Part shown: positions 26,091 to 34,843 of the stretch, piece by piece
Layout of the letters: each line of letters starts with the position of its first letter
Position numbering within the stretch: the stretch's first letter is position 1
Assembly: GCF_007751715.1 (NCBI RefSeq)
Contig: NZ_CP036292.1
Span: forward strand, 3,410,001 to 3,474,000
Origin: Rosistilla oblonga
GTDB taxonomy: Bacteria > Planctomycetota > Planctomycetia > Pirellulales > Pirellulaceae
DNA length: 64,000 nt
Direction of reading: 5' to 3'
Translations under genes and position numbers: made by a program
Notes under the pieces: generated by a model
What the model saw: only the letters and a program-made list of their open reading frames with translations
Told to the model about the DNA's origin: nothing
Databases searched by the model: none

Positions 26091-27524
26091 ATGGTGCAGA
26101 TCAAGACATTCGGTTCGTGGATGATGGTGGCGTGTCTGATCGGCGCGATCGGTTGCAGTTCGTCCACGCAGTCGCCGACCGCCGCGTCGGGCGAGGGCTC
26201 CGGCACCGCTGCGGAAGCTCGCGCGCTGATCGATCTGACAGCCAACGCCTACCAAACCGCATCGGCTTATCGCGACAAGGGCTACGTGCGGCTGGCCTAT
26301 TCGCTGGCGGGCGAACCGTTCGACGACCGGGCTCCGCTGGCGGTCAGCTTCCAAGCCCCCAACCTGCTATCGATCGACGCCTACGCGGTTCAGCTGTCCA
26401 GCGACGGCAAGCGGCTGCAGGCGACGATCGAGGATCCGCAGACGAATCATTTTGATGGCCAGTGCCTGTCGGTTCCGGTTTCCGATCGACTGACATTAGA
26501 AGAGGTCTACGCCGACCCGATGGTCGCTCAGTTTGCGGGTTCGGGCATGGGCGGTCCGGCCCCTCAGTTGGAGCTGCTGCTGTCGGACAATCCGCTCGCC
26601 GCATGGCTGCAAGCTCCGGCGGAACTCGCTTTGGGCGAACGCCAATCGGTCGACGGGCACGCCTGCCAATCGGTCGTGATCGACGCCGAACCTCTCCGCT
26701 ACGTCTTGTGGATCGACGTCGAAGATTATTTGATCCGCCGGTTGGAGCTGCCCTGGCAGGCGATCGCTCCTGGATTGGCTAACGATCCGCAGTTGACCGA
26801 CGCTTCGCTTACGATCGAATTGGCAGGTGCGGAATTTGAACGACGGTTGCCAGCGAAGGTGTTCGCCCTGCAAACGCCGCCGATGTCGGTTCAGGTGACG
26901 ACGCTAATCAATCCGCCACCCGCGGCGCCGCACGCGTTGGTCGGTTCTCGCGTCAGCAGTTTTCGTTTGCCCGAATCGACCGGACGCTTTGACGTCAACG
27001 AATCGGGGAGCGGACGTGCGGCGACCGTCTTGATGTGGATCGCCAACCACGGTTCGTCGCAGCAAGCGGCGGTGGCGTTGCAACAGGCGATCGACGCGTT
27101 GCCGCAAGAGGTTCAACAGCGGATCCATCCCGCGGTCGTGATGGCGGAACCGCAATCGTCGGCCGACACCGGAAGGATGCTGCGGTCGTGGGGCGTGGGT
27201 ATGCCGTGGATCGATGACACGCAGGCCGTTGGCCGCGACGTCTTCCAGATCACCGAAGCCCCTTGTTTGGTCGTGATGGGAGCCGATGGTTCGATCGAAC
27301 TGCATCAGCAGCGTTTGAATGACGCCCTGCTGCAAGTTCTGCCGGCGATCTTGACCGAAGTCGCCGATCGCCAACCGGTCGGCCGTCGGGCTCGGGAGCA
27401 ATATATTGCCAGCCAAGCCAGTTATCGCCGTCTGTTGTCGCAGCGCAGCGGGCTGCAGTTCCCGTTGTCGACCGAATCGAACCTGTTGACCGCAAAGATT
27501 CGATCGAACCAGAACCTTCGTTAA
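26091..27524 (+). CDS. Lipoprotein with LolA-like and thioredoxin-like parts
   Basis: A 477-residue predicted lipoprotein: signal with lipobox AIGC, lipidated Cys at residue 22. Residues ~40-280 have the beta-rich look of LolA/outer-membrane-lipoprotein-sorting domains (LIDLTANAYQTASAYRDKGYV, then beta strands and VLWIDVEDYLIRRLELP). Residues ~290-440 look like a thioredoxin fold (VLMWIANHG at the usual active-site strand; APCLVVMGADGSIE at the cis-Pro strand), but the CXXC pair is absent. GAGGA lies before the ATG. The role is unknown; such lipoproteins recur in planctomycetes. Confidence 0.6.
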   Translation: MVQIKTFGSWMMVACLIGAIGCSSSTQSPTAASGEGSGTAAEARALIDLTANAYQTASAYRDKGYVRLAYSLAGEPFDDRAPLAVSFQAPNLLSIDAYAVQLSSDGKRLQATIEDPQTNHFDGQCLSVPVSDRLTLEEVYADPMVAQFAGSGMGGPAPQLELLLSDNPLAAWLQAPAELALGERQSVDGHACQSVVIDAEPLRYVLWIDVEDYLIRRLELPWQAIAPGLANDPQLTDASLTIELAGAEFERRLPAKVFALQTPPMSVQVTTLINPPPAAPHALVGSRVSSFRLPESTGRFDVNESGSGRAATVLMWIANHGSSQQAAVALQQAIDALPQEVQQRIHPAVVMAEPQSSADTGRMLRSWGVGMPWIDDTQAVGRDVFQITEAPCLVVMGADGSIELHQQRLNDALLQVLPAILTEVADRQPVGRRAREQYIASQASYRRLLSQRSGLQFPLSTESNLLTAKIRSNQNLR

Positions 27525-27631
27525 GCTAAGGTTTAATGCTGGCTTGTCGCGGCGGAGAGATTTATCTTAAGTGGTCTCATATTCGACTCCGCTCCCTCGC
27601 GACTTTAGAACCGACAACCAGGCAAACTCCG

Positions 27632-29131
27632 ATGATTCGTTCGACCGTGCGTTGCTTATTCCTTGCTCTTTGCTTCTCGCCTTGTATTGTCAACGCTGCT
27701 GACGCGCGGCCCAATGTGATCGTCTTCATCGCCGACGACGTCAGTTGGAACGATTTCGGCTGCTATGGAAATCCGCAAGCTCGCACGCCGAACATCGATC
27801 GCTTGGCTGCCGGCGGGCTGCGGTTGGATCAAGCCTATCTGACCGCCAGCAGTTGCAGCCCGTCGCGGGCGAGCATGATCACCGGACGCTATCCGCACAA
27901 CAACGGCCCGGCGTCGGAACTTCATCTTCCGATCGCTGCCAATCTCCCTTGGTTCCCAGAACGGCTCCGCGACGCAGGCTACTACACCGCGTTGTCGGGC
28001 AAAAATCACATGTCGGTCGGGAAGTTGAAACCGGGCCAATCGGCGCGGCCCAAAGCGTTCGATTTGGTCGATCGAGGACGCAACAAAAATAACGGCGGCG
28101 GGCATGCGAACTGGGTTCGAATCGCCAAGGATCGCCCGCGCGACAAACCTTTCTTCTTCTGGTACGCAGCGTACGACGCCCATCGCGCTTGGGATGGGGA
28201 CAGTCAGTGGGATGCAAAAAAATACGGTCCCCGTCACACGCCTGAGAGCGTTCGCGTTCCGAAGTTTCTCGTCGACGATCTGCCGACACGCCAGGATCTC
28301 GCATCTTATTACAACGAGGTGACGCGGTTCGATTATTTCGTCGGCGAAGTGGTGCAGGAGTTGGCCGAGCAAAATGTGTTGGATAACACGTTGATTCTGG
28401 TGTTGGCCGACAATGGCCGCCCCTTCCCACGCGCCAAAACGCGGCTGCACGATTCGGGGATGAAGACTGCGCTTGTCGCCCATTGGCCCGCGACGATCAA
28501 ACCGGGAGAGGGCAGCAACAGTCTGGTCAGCGCGATCGACATCGCGCCGACGGTGCTGAGCGTTGCGGGAGCGGAGATTCCCGAAACGGTGCAAGGTGTC
28601 AGCATGTTGCCCTTGTTTACCGATCCATCGGCGACGATCCGACGATACGCCTTCTCCGAACACAACTGGCACGATTTCGAAGCCCACGGCCGCAGCATCC
28701 GCGACGGACGTTTTTTGTTTATCCAAAACAACCGCCCACAGTTTCCTTGGCAGGGTCCCGCCGATTCGGTTAACTCCCCATCGCACGAACAACTGCGTTT
28801 GCAACGCGACGCCAACAAACTGACCGCCGCACAACAGGATGTCTTCACCGCACCGCGACCCGCCGAAGAGTTGTATCTTGTCGACGCGGATCCCGATCAG
28901 TTGAACAATTTGATCGACGACAAGCGTTACGCTGCGGATGCCGACCGATTGCGCAAGCTGTTGGACGAGTGGTCGGTCGCGACGGGGGATACGGTACCCG
29001 ATCAGATCTCGTCCGATTCGTTTGATCGCGAAACGGGAGATCGGCTGCCGATCGCAAAGAACGCTTTCCGTGGAACGCCTGCCGGGACCCAGCGGAATGC
29101 GACAACGGTCAACAACCCAGGTCCAAGGTAA
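27632..29131 (+). CDS. Secreted sulfatase (formylglycine type)
   Basis: A 499-residue type I sulfatase with a signal peptide (cleavage near VNAAD). The active-site signature C75-S-P-S-R79 is present in SSCSPSRASMITGRYP; its Cys is converted to formylglycine by a maturase that is not in this window. Metal ligands are seen as DD at 35-36 (FIADDVSWND) and the later LVLADNGRPF stretch, where family members normally have a DNG or DHG. It is most likely periplasmic and removes sulfate from polysaccharide, a common planctomycete trait. ATG at 27632 is chosen over a TTG 96 bases upstream because it begins the signal peptide. Confidence 0.9.
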   Translation: MIRSTVRCLFLALCFSPCIVNAADARPNVIVFIADDVSWNDFGCYGNPQARTPNIDRLAAGGLRLDQAYLTASSCSPSRASMITGRYPHNNGPASELHLPIAANLPWFPERLRDAGYYTALSGKNHMSVGKLKPGQSARPKAFDLVDRGRNKNNGGGHANWVRIAKDRPRDKPFFFWYAAYDAHRAWDGDSQWDAKKYGPRHTPESVRVPKFLVDDLPTRQDLASYYNEVTRFDYFVGEVVQELAEQNVLDNTLILVLADNGRPFPRAKTRLHDSGMKTALVAHWPATIKPGEGSNSLVSAIDIAPTVLSVAGAEIPETVQGVSMLPLFTDPSATIRRYAFSEHNWHDFEAHGRSIRDGRFLFIQNNRPQFPWQGPADSVNSPSHEQLRLQRDANKLTAAQQDVFTAPRPAEELYLVDADPDQLNNLIDDKRYAADADRLRKLLDEWSVATGDTVPDQISSDSFDRETGDRLPIAKNAFRGTPAGTQRNATTVNNPGPR

Positions 29132-29137
29132 CCGCGC

Positions 29138-30010
29138 GTGAGCCCACTCTATCGACTCGGATGTCCGCTGTGGGCCTGCCCGGATTGGCAAGGCAGCCTC
29201 TACAAACCTGGTGCTCCCGCTGCGCAGTGGTTGAGTCAATACAGCCGCGTCTTCAGAACCGTCGAAGAACCGATCAGCCGCGATGGCAAATCCGATCTGC
29301 GAAAAGTGAAGCGTTGGTGCCGATCGACGCCCGACGATTTCCGGTTTGTCTTGCCCTTCCCACGCAGCGTCACCGACGACGCGATGCTGCAAGGGGAACT
29401 GTTGGATCTCGATCCGTTTTTGGATCTCTTAAGCGTGTTGCAAGATCACGATCGCTTGGGCCCTTCGCGCCTGCAGTTGCCGCCGGCGTTCGACGGCCCG
29501 AAGCTACCTGTGTTGGAACATTTTCTCGAGTCGATGCCGGTCGAGTTTCCGATCGCGGTGGAAGCGCAGCATCCCGACTTCTTCGCCGACGCACCGGCCG
29601 GTCGCAAGATGCATCGGTTGCTGAAACGGCTGCGACTGGATCGGGCGATCGTGGCGGAGTGGGATCCGGACGACCCGATCACGGAGGCCGCGGCCAACGA
29701 ATCGCGGCGGATCCGCTTTCCCGAACAAGTTCGCTGCGATGCGACCGGCCCGATGCCGATGTTACGACTTTGCGGTGCCAGGTTGGATCAGCTTTTGGTC
29801 CCCACTTGGCTCGACGTGTGGGCCGATGTCGTCGCCGACTGGATCGTGAAAAAGAAGCGACCCTACGTGTTCATCGACGTCGAAAATGTGAGCGACGGAC
29901 CGGTGATCGCAGAGATGTTTCACGAGCGGGTGCAAGCTCTGTTGCCCGAGGTGGGGGCGATGCCTCGATGGCCCGGCCGCGGGCTGGCGGTGCAGTTGCA
30001 GCTTTTCTAA
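29138..30010 (+). CDS. DUF72 domain protein (TIM-barrel)
   Basis: A 290-residue protein with the DUF72/YecE pattern: GCPLWACPDWQGSLYKP at the N-terminus, FRFVLPFPRSVTDD, LGPSRLQLPPAF, and YVFIDVENVSDGP at the C-terminus. DUF72 is thought to adopt a TIM barrel with an unknown reaction. Start is GTG at 29138, seven bases after the sulfatase stop, so the two are probably cotranscribed. Confidence 0.8.
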   Translation: MSPLYRLGCPLWACPDWQGSLYKPGAPAAQWLSQYSRVFRTVEEPISRDGKSDLRKVKRWCRSTPDDFRFVLPFPRSVTDDAMLQGELLDLDPFLDLLSVLQDHDRLGPSRLQLPPAFDGPKLPVLEHFLESMPVEFPIAVEAQHPDFFADAPAGRKMHRLLKRLRLDRAIVAEWDPDDPITEAAANESRRIRFPEQVRCDATGPMPMLRLCGARLDQLLVPTWLDVWADVVADWIVKKKRPYVFIDVENVSDGPVIAEMFHERVQALLPEVGAMPRWPGRGLAVQLQLF

Positions 30011-30328
30011 GCCATTGAAAAAGTACAGAATTGAAGATTGGGGACGCGGCCGCGACAGGAAATTCGCTGGCCGGTTCGGCTGCGGCTGGCGAATCTCTTC
30101 ATCGCGACAGCGGCTTCCGTTTTCGAACACTTTGTCCACCGCAGCGGTTCCCGCATTTGCAGCGGACCGAATATTGGAAATTAGTTTTTACCCTGATATT
30201 TGTCGGCCGGAATCGTCGCAGTCGACGGCCGCCGGGGAATCCGAGGGCCGTCGGGCTTGTCAATCGACGCCCGACACGACAGCATAATTAGACTCAACGG
30301 AATCGACTCGCTCAGGAGGCAGGCAGCT
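30011..30328. other. Intergenic region upstream of dnaB
   Basis: No gene is seen here. Frames open across it, including one continuous with dnaB, but they lack family similarity. A weak promoter-like TTGTCA (30257-30262) and CATAAT (30283-30288) pair is spaced by 20 bases, longer than ideal. Confidence 0.4.
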
Positions 30329-30331
30329 GTG
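30314..30331 (+). promoter_or_regulatory. Shine-Dalgarno and GTG start of dnaB
   Basis: AGGAGG at 30314-30319 sits nine bases before GTG 30329-30331. This strong site fixes the dnaB start within a longer open frame that begins at a TTG at 30200. Confidence 0.75.
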
Positions 30332-31789
30332 ATTGCAGAAGGCAACGACGACAAATTCAAAGGTTCACGCCGCGACAAGAAGAAGCCCAAGTCGACAGCT
30401 AGCGAAATTCTGCAACGCCAGCCACCATTTGACTTGGAAGCCGAGATGGGCGTGCTGGGCAGTATTCTCCTGCTGCCGGAATGCTTGGATGACCTGGCGA
30501 CGCTGCTGCGTCCCGACGATTTCTACGACGATGCCAATCGGATCCTGTTCACCCAGCTGCAAGAGATGCACGACATGGGTGAGAAGATCGACGTGACGCT
30601 GTTGGTCAGTCGATTGAAGAAGGCGAAGCAATACGATCTGATGGGCGGGCCGGCCTATCTTGGACGGCTGAGTACGTCGGTCGCCAATGCGGCTCACGCG
30701 GTCTATTACGCCAAGATCGTCAACGAAAAAGCGATCTACCGCAAGCTGATCGAATCGAGCACCGACATTCTGCGCGACGCCTACGATCAGACGCAGGAAG
30801 CTCGCGAATTGGTCGCCAGTGCGGAACAGAAGGTGTTTGCCATCATGGACGGCAAACAATCCAATTCGGTCAACAGCATCAGCGATATTCTGCACCAGGC
30901 GATGGATCGCATCGACGCCCGTCTGCGAGGCGAGCACACCGATGGCGGTTGCGATACGCTGTACACCGATTTCGATGCGATGACCGGTGGCTTGCACAAC
31001 GGTGAATTGGCGATTCTGGCGGCTCGGCCTTCGATGGGTAAGACCGCGTTTGCGATGAACATCGCCGAAAACGTTTCGATGCAGCTCCGCTACCCCGTGT
31101 TGTTCCTGAGCTTGGAAATGTCGGGGATCGAGTTGGCGGATCGTATGTTGTGTTCGATCTCCCGCGTCAGCGGTCACAAGCTGCGAAACGGTACGATCAG
31201 CAGCGAGGAGCGCGAACGCTTGGTGGAGAAGGCGAACGAGATCCACTCCGCGCCACTATTCGTCGACGATTCGCCTAGCCGAACGGTCAGCGAAATCGCC
31301 GCGGCGGGGCGGCGTATTAAACGTCGCGACGGCGCGTTGGGATTGATCGTGATCGATTACCTGCAGTTGATCGAGCCCGACAACTCGCGCGATCCGCGGC
31401 AGGAGCAGGTTGCGAAAATCGCGCGGCGTCTGAAAGGTATGGCTCGTGAATTGGAAGTCCCCGTGTTGTGCCTGTCCCAGTTGAACCGGCAGTCGGAAGA
31501 GGGCAAAGATCACCGGCCAAAGCTGAGCCATCTGCGGGAATCGGGGGCGATCGAGCAGGATGCGGATATCGTGATGTTTGTGCATCGCGAAGAGTATTAC
31601 CATCGCGGCGAAGACAAGGAACAATACGCGGGCCAGGCGGAAATCATCATCGCCAAGCAGCGTAACGGACCTGTCGGCGATGTCGAACTGACCTGGGAAG
31701 GAGCGTTCACTCGCTTCCACAACAAGGCTCCCGAACGGCACAGCGAATTCGACCAGTACGCCGAGTTCAGCGGACCGACCGATTATTGA
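30329..31789 (+). CDS. dnaB: Replicative DNA helicase DnaB
   Basis: A 486-residue hexameric helicase that unwinds the fork. The N-terminal domain (PPFDLEAEMGVLGSILL) is followed by the RecA-like domain with Walker A AARPSMGKTAFAMN near residue 235 and Walker B LIVIDYLQLIEP near 350, and ends with the ESGAIEQDADIVMFVHR and NGPVGDVELTW motifs. It has no intein. The GTG start is chosen because of the AGGAGG site just upstream. Its last seven bases overlap tail-to-tail with the convergent glycosyltransferase gene, so the 3' ends of two transcripts must overlap. Confidence 0.97.
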   Translation: MIAEGNDDKFKGSRRDKKKPKSTASEILQRQPPFDLEAEMGVLGSILLLPECLDDLATLLRPDDFYDDANRILFTQLQEMHDMGEKIDVTLLVSRLKKAKQYDLMGGPAYLGRLSTSVANAAHAVYYAKIVNEKAIYRKLIESSTDILRDAYDQTQEARELVASAEQKVFAIMDGKQSNSVNSISDILHQAMDRIDARLRGEHTDGGCDTLYTDFDAMTGGLHNGELAILAARPSMGKTAFAMNIAENVSMQLRYPVLFLSLEMSGIELADRMLCSISRVSGHKLRNGTISSEERERLVEKANEIHSAPLFVDDSPSRTVSEIAAAGRRIKRRDGALGLIVIDYLQLIEPDNSRDPRQEQVAKIARRLKGMARELEVPVLCLSQLNRQSEEGKDHRPKLSHLRESGAIEQDADIVMFVHREEYYHRGEDKEQYAGQAEIIIAKQRNGPVGDVELTWEGAFTRFHNKAPERHSEFDQYAEFSGPTDY

Positions 31790-32889
31790 TCCAGCAGTTC
31801 GCTGTACAGATTGACGTGCCGGTCGATCATCTGGGCGACGGTGAAGTCGCTAGCGATTCGTTCCTGCCCGGCCTGACCCAGTCGGGCCGCACGCTCGGTG
31901 TCGGTGAACAATAACTGGTAGGCGTTTTTGGCAAACTCGGCCGATTCGCCGACCGGAGCGAGCATCCCCGTGACGCCGTTTTCGATCAGATCGCGATTGC
32001 CTGGAATGTCCGACGCCACGACCGGCAGTCCGGCCTGCATCGCTTCGATCAAGGCGTTGCTCTGCCCTTCGTAACCGCTGCCGATCCAGAACAGATCGAA
32101 GTGCGGAAGCAGTTCGGCGACGTCGTCGCGTGCCCCCGCAAACGTAACAGCTTGGCCTGTCGTAACCGAATCGCGGAACCGCTGCAGTTCGCCCATCTGA
32201 GGCCCATCGCCGATGATGACAAAGGTCGAATCGTTGCGAGCCGATTCCATCAGCTGAGCTGCCCAGATCAGATCGCGAAGTCGTTTCTGAGGCCACAGTC
32301 GGCCGACGGCAACGATCAGGCGGCGGCTGGGATCGATGCCCAGTCGCCGGCAAGCCTCTTCCCGCGTGATCGTGCTCGCTGTGCGAGGCGGAATCCCGTT
32401 GGGGATCACTCGAAATAGATCGGGATCGATTCCGTGAGCCGCATAAAAATCGCGGACTCCACTGCTGTTGGTGACGATCGCGTCGGTCCGTTTCGCCAAC
32501 GCGCGGTCGATCACAAAATGACGCGTGGTCTTCCATTGATCGACGCAGCGTTCACCGGCAACGATCCGCCGGACGCCCAGACTGCGAGCGGCCGCGCGTC
32601 CGTAGGAGTTCGCCGCGAACAGCCAGGTGTGGACGAGATCAGGGGAGAGTTTTTTGAGCGTTCGCTTCAAGCGAAAGTAGGCCGACGGATCGGCTTTGAA
32701 TCGCTTGCCGACCACAGTGACTTCGATTCCCGCCGCTTCCAAGGTCGCTCGCAACGGACCGTCGTGAGTTAACACGACGACGTGCACGTCGAAGCGGTCA
32801 CGCGGCAAACCGCTGGCCAGAAGAGCCAGTTGTTTCTCGGCACCGCCGCGAACCAAGGTCGGGATGATATGGCAAATCCGTTGGGTCAT
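31783..32889 (-). CDS. Glycosyltransferase family 4
   Basis: A 368-residue GT-B glycosyltransferase. GT4 features: an N-terminal VRGGAEKQLALLA motif, VRRIVAGERCVDQW, PNGIPPR, VAVGRLWPQKRLRDLI, and the sugar-nucleotide-binding SGYEGQSNALIEAMQAGLPVVA containing the EX7E Glu pair. It likely transfers a sugar from a nucleotide donor onto an envelope glycan; acceptor unknown. Its start overlaps the upstream glycosyltransferase stop by four bases (ATGA), implying translational coupling. Confidence 0.88.
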   Translation of the reverse strand: MTQRICHIIPTLVRGGAEKQLALLASGLPRDRFDVHVVVLTHDGPLRATLEAAGIEVTVVGKRFKADPSAYFRLKRTLKKLSPDLVHTWLFAANSYGRAAARSLGVRRIVAGERCVDQWKTTRHFVIDRALAKRTDAIVTNSSGVRDFYAAHGIDPDLFRVIPNGIPPRTASTITREEACRRLGIDPSRRLIVAVGRLWPQKRLRDLIWAAQLMESARNDSTFVIIGDGPQMGELQRFRDSVTTGQAVTFAGARDDVAELLPHFDLFWIGSGYEGQSNALIEAMQAGLPVVASDIPGNRDLIENGVTGMLAPVGESAEFAKNAYQLLFTDTERAARLGQAGQERIASDFTVAQMIDRHVNLYSELLDQ

Positions 32890-34091
32890 CCCGTTGCTCC
32901 ACTCACATTTTTGGCGGATGAATTGCCCGCCAAGCGTTCAAATAACTGGACATGTCGGCGGATCGTATCGGAGAACGACGCCGCCGCCGACAACTGGCTG
33001 CGCATCCGCTGGGCTCCCGCGGCCGCCATCGGTAGATCGTCCAAGACGTTTTGGACCGCTTCCCGCATCTTGTCGGTCGAATCGGCCGGAAAGCTGTGTA
33101 GTTCAGAAAACGCTGCCATCGCAAAGGCGCGCGTGTCGGCGCAATCGACCACCGCGGTGGGGAGCGCCGCGGCGATCGCCGCCGGCCAAAACGACTCCGC
33201 TCCGCTAGCCGCCGATGGCAGCACAAACATATCCGCAGCTTGCATTAGTTCTTCCACATGATCAAAGTTGCCCGGCAGAAACGCCGCTCGGCCGACGCCG
33301 TTATGTTTTAAGTCGTTAAAAATTTTCTGACGCCACGGTCCGTCGCCGATCATCCACAACCGCAGGTCGGGCTGAGCCTCCAACAGCGGCCAAAGGGCCG
33401 ACGCCAAGGTCAAAACGCCTCCTTCGGGCGACAGCCGATTCATGCACAGAATGACTTTGCCATCGACCGGCACCATCAGGTCGTGATTCATATTGCCGAG
33501 CGTCAGACGCGCTGCTTTACACGATTCGGGAGTGCGACGGATCGGATCGCCAATGCCGTCGGCGATCCGCACGATCGTTGCCGCTTTAGCGCCGGCGACC
33601 AATAACGCTTGCTGGCACGACGCGCGGGGAGCGATCACGGCGTCGGCGGCAAAGCTGCGGACAAAGGTGTTCCGCCGCGCACGCAGAGACGCTTGCCAGA
33701 CGATATCGCGCGTTCCCATCATCGTGCCACATCGGACGACGCTTGGCACGCCGACTTGTCGGGCGGTCTCGACGACCGCAGCCGCCTCTTCCCGCATCAT
33801 GTCGCAGTAGACGAGATCGAACCGCGGCAATTGCTCTCGCAACCACTTCCCCAAGTTCCGCACATAACGAGCCATCGACCATTCGCCTCGCGGTGCAGCC
33901 AGCGGACGCAGCACCGGTATCTCGCGATGTTGGAATTCCGCCGGCCAAGTCGCTTGGTAGCGTGGCGTTAAGACGGTTGGGTAACATCCTTGGCGGCGAA
34001 GGCCGCTGACAAGCGCGGTCAAGCGACTGCTGGCATCATCGCAATGCGGCCAGTAGCGTCGAGTGACGATCAGCACTTGGAATCGTTTCAT
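32886..34091 (-). CDS. Glycosyltransferase (GT-B fold, GT4-like)
   Basis: A 401-residue GT-B enzyme. The N-terminal Rossmann part begins VLIVTRRYWPHCDDASSRLTAL; later GKVILCMNRLSPEGGVLTLA and LWMIGDGPWRQKI match GT4 enzymes, and the C-terminal SAASGAESFWPAAIAAALPTAV stands in place of the usual EGFG-PLxEAMA segment; the second catalytic Glu appears replaced (AAIAAA). It overlaps hpt upstream and the next glycosyltransferase downstream, each by four bases. Confidence 0.8.
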   Translation of the reverse strand: MKRFQVLIVTRRYWPHCDDASSRLTALVSGLRRQGCYPTVLTPRYQATWPAEFQHREIPVLRPLAAPRGEWSMARYVRNLGKWLREQLPRFDLVYCDMMREEAAAVVETARQVGVPSVVRCGTMMGTRDIVWQASLRARRNTFVRSFAADAVIAPRASCQQALLVAGAKAATIVRIADGIGDPIRRTPESCKAARLTLGNMNHDLMVPVDGKVILCMNRLSPEGGVLTLASALWPLLEAQPDLRLWMIGDGPWRQKIFNDLKHNGVGRAAFLPGNFDHVEELMQAADMFVLPSAASGAESFWPAAIAAALPTAVVDCADTRAFAMAAFSELHSFPADSTDKMREAVQNVLDDLPMAAAGAQRMRSQLSAAASFSDTIRRHVQLFERLAGNSSAKNVSGATG

Positions 34092-34642
34092 CGATCGATG
34101 GCCGGTCCGTGCAACGCGTGGTGGCGGTCGAGATCGGCTTGTTCCAACACGCCCAGATAAGGCAGGTTGCGATACATGTCCTCGTAATCCAATCCGTAAC
34201 CGACGACAAATTCGTCGGGGATTTCAAAGGCGACAAAATCGGGGCGGACCTGCACGTCGTGCTGGCGATTCTTCTGCAGCAGCACCGCACTTTTGACGTC
34301 CTGGGCACCCATCTGTCGCATGTCTTCCAATAATCGTTCCAGCGTCCGGCCGGTGTCGAAGATGTCGTCGATCAACAGCACCTCGCGGTCGCGGATGTTG
34401 ATCAACATCGCCGCGTTGACCAACAGTTCGCCGCTGCGGGTGCCGCCGCGGTAACTGCTGGCCTGAACAACACCCACCCGGATGGGCATGTTCAACCGGC
34501 GAATCAGATCGGCTAGCAGAATCAAACTGCCCGTCATCACCGCGACAACCGTCAGCGGCCGCGAGCCGTAGTGATCGTTGATCCGTTGAGCCAATTCGCT
34601 GACACCGCGCTCCAACTGTTGTTCGTCAAGCAATGTCTTCAT
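34088..34642 (-). CDS. hpt: Hypoxanthine phosphoribosyltransferase
   Basis: A 184-residue type I phosphoribosyltransferase that salvages hypoxanthine or guanine using PRPP. The PRPP loop is EVLLIDDIFDTGRTLE (about residues 87-102), preceded by TVVAVMTGSLILLADL and followed by DFVAFEIPDEFVVGYGLDY, the family base-binding end. ATG at 34642 gives the normal family length; an upstream start at 34789 adds 49 residues unlike the family. The stop overlaps the start of a glycosyltransferase by four bases, so a purine-salvage gene leads a sugar-transfer operon. Confidence 0.93.
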   Translation of the reverse strand: MKTLLDEQQLERGVSELAQRINDHYGSRPLTVVAVMTGSLILLADLIRRLNMPIRVGVVQASSYRGGTRSGELLVNAAMLINIRDREVLLIDDIFDTGRTLERLLEDMRQMGAQDVKSAVLLQKNRQHDVQVRPDFVAFEIPDEFVVGYGLDYEDMYRNLPYLGVLEQADLDRHHALHGPAIDR

Positions 34643-34843
34643 ATTTAACAGTCGAGGGTGCGAAAAAGCGGTGATGTCAGGCGGAATCCGAGCCGGCCAG
34701 GGAACACGCCGACATCTTAACATGTTGCCCCACGGTTGAACCAGTTGATTGAAAAAACGATGGCTGGCCGCTAAGATTGACTCGGGCATGAAGCCCTCCC
34801 AAGACTCCGCTCGCCTCTCTCCAGCTGGTAATCGATAACGCCG

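Noticed and set aside
27656-29392. Minus-strand 578-codon frame
   Set aside because: Antisense to the sulfatase and DUF72 genes, whose motifs are unmistakable.
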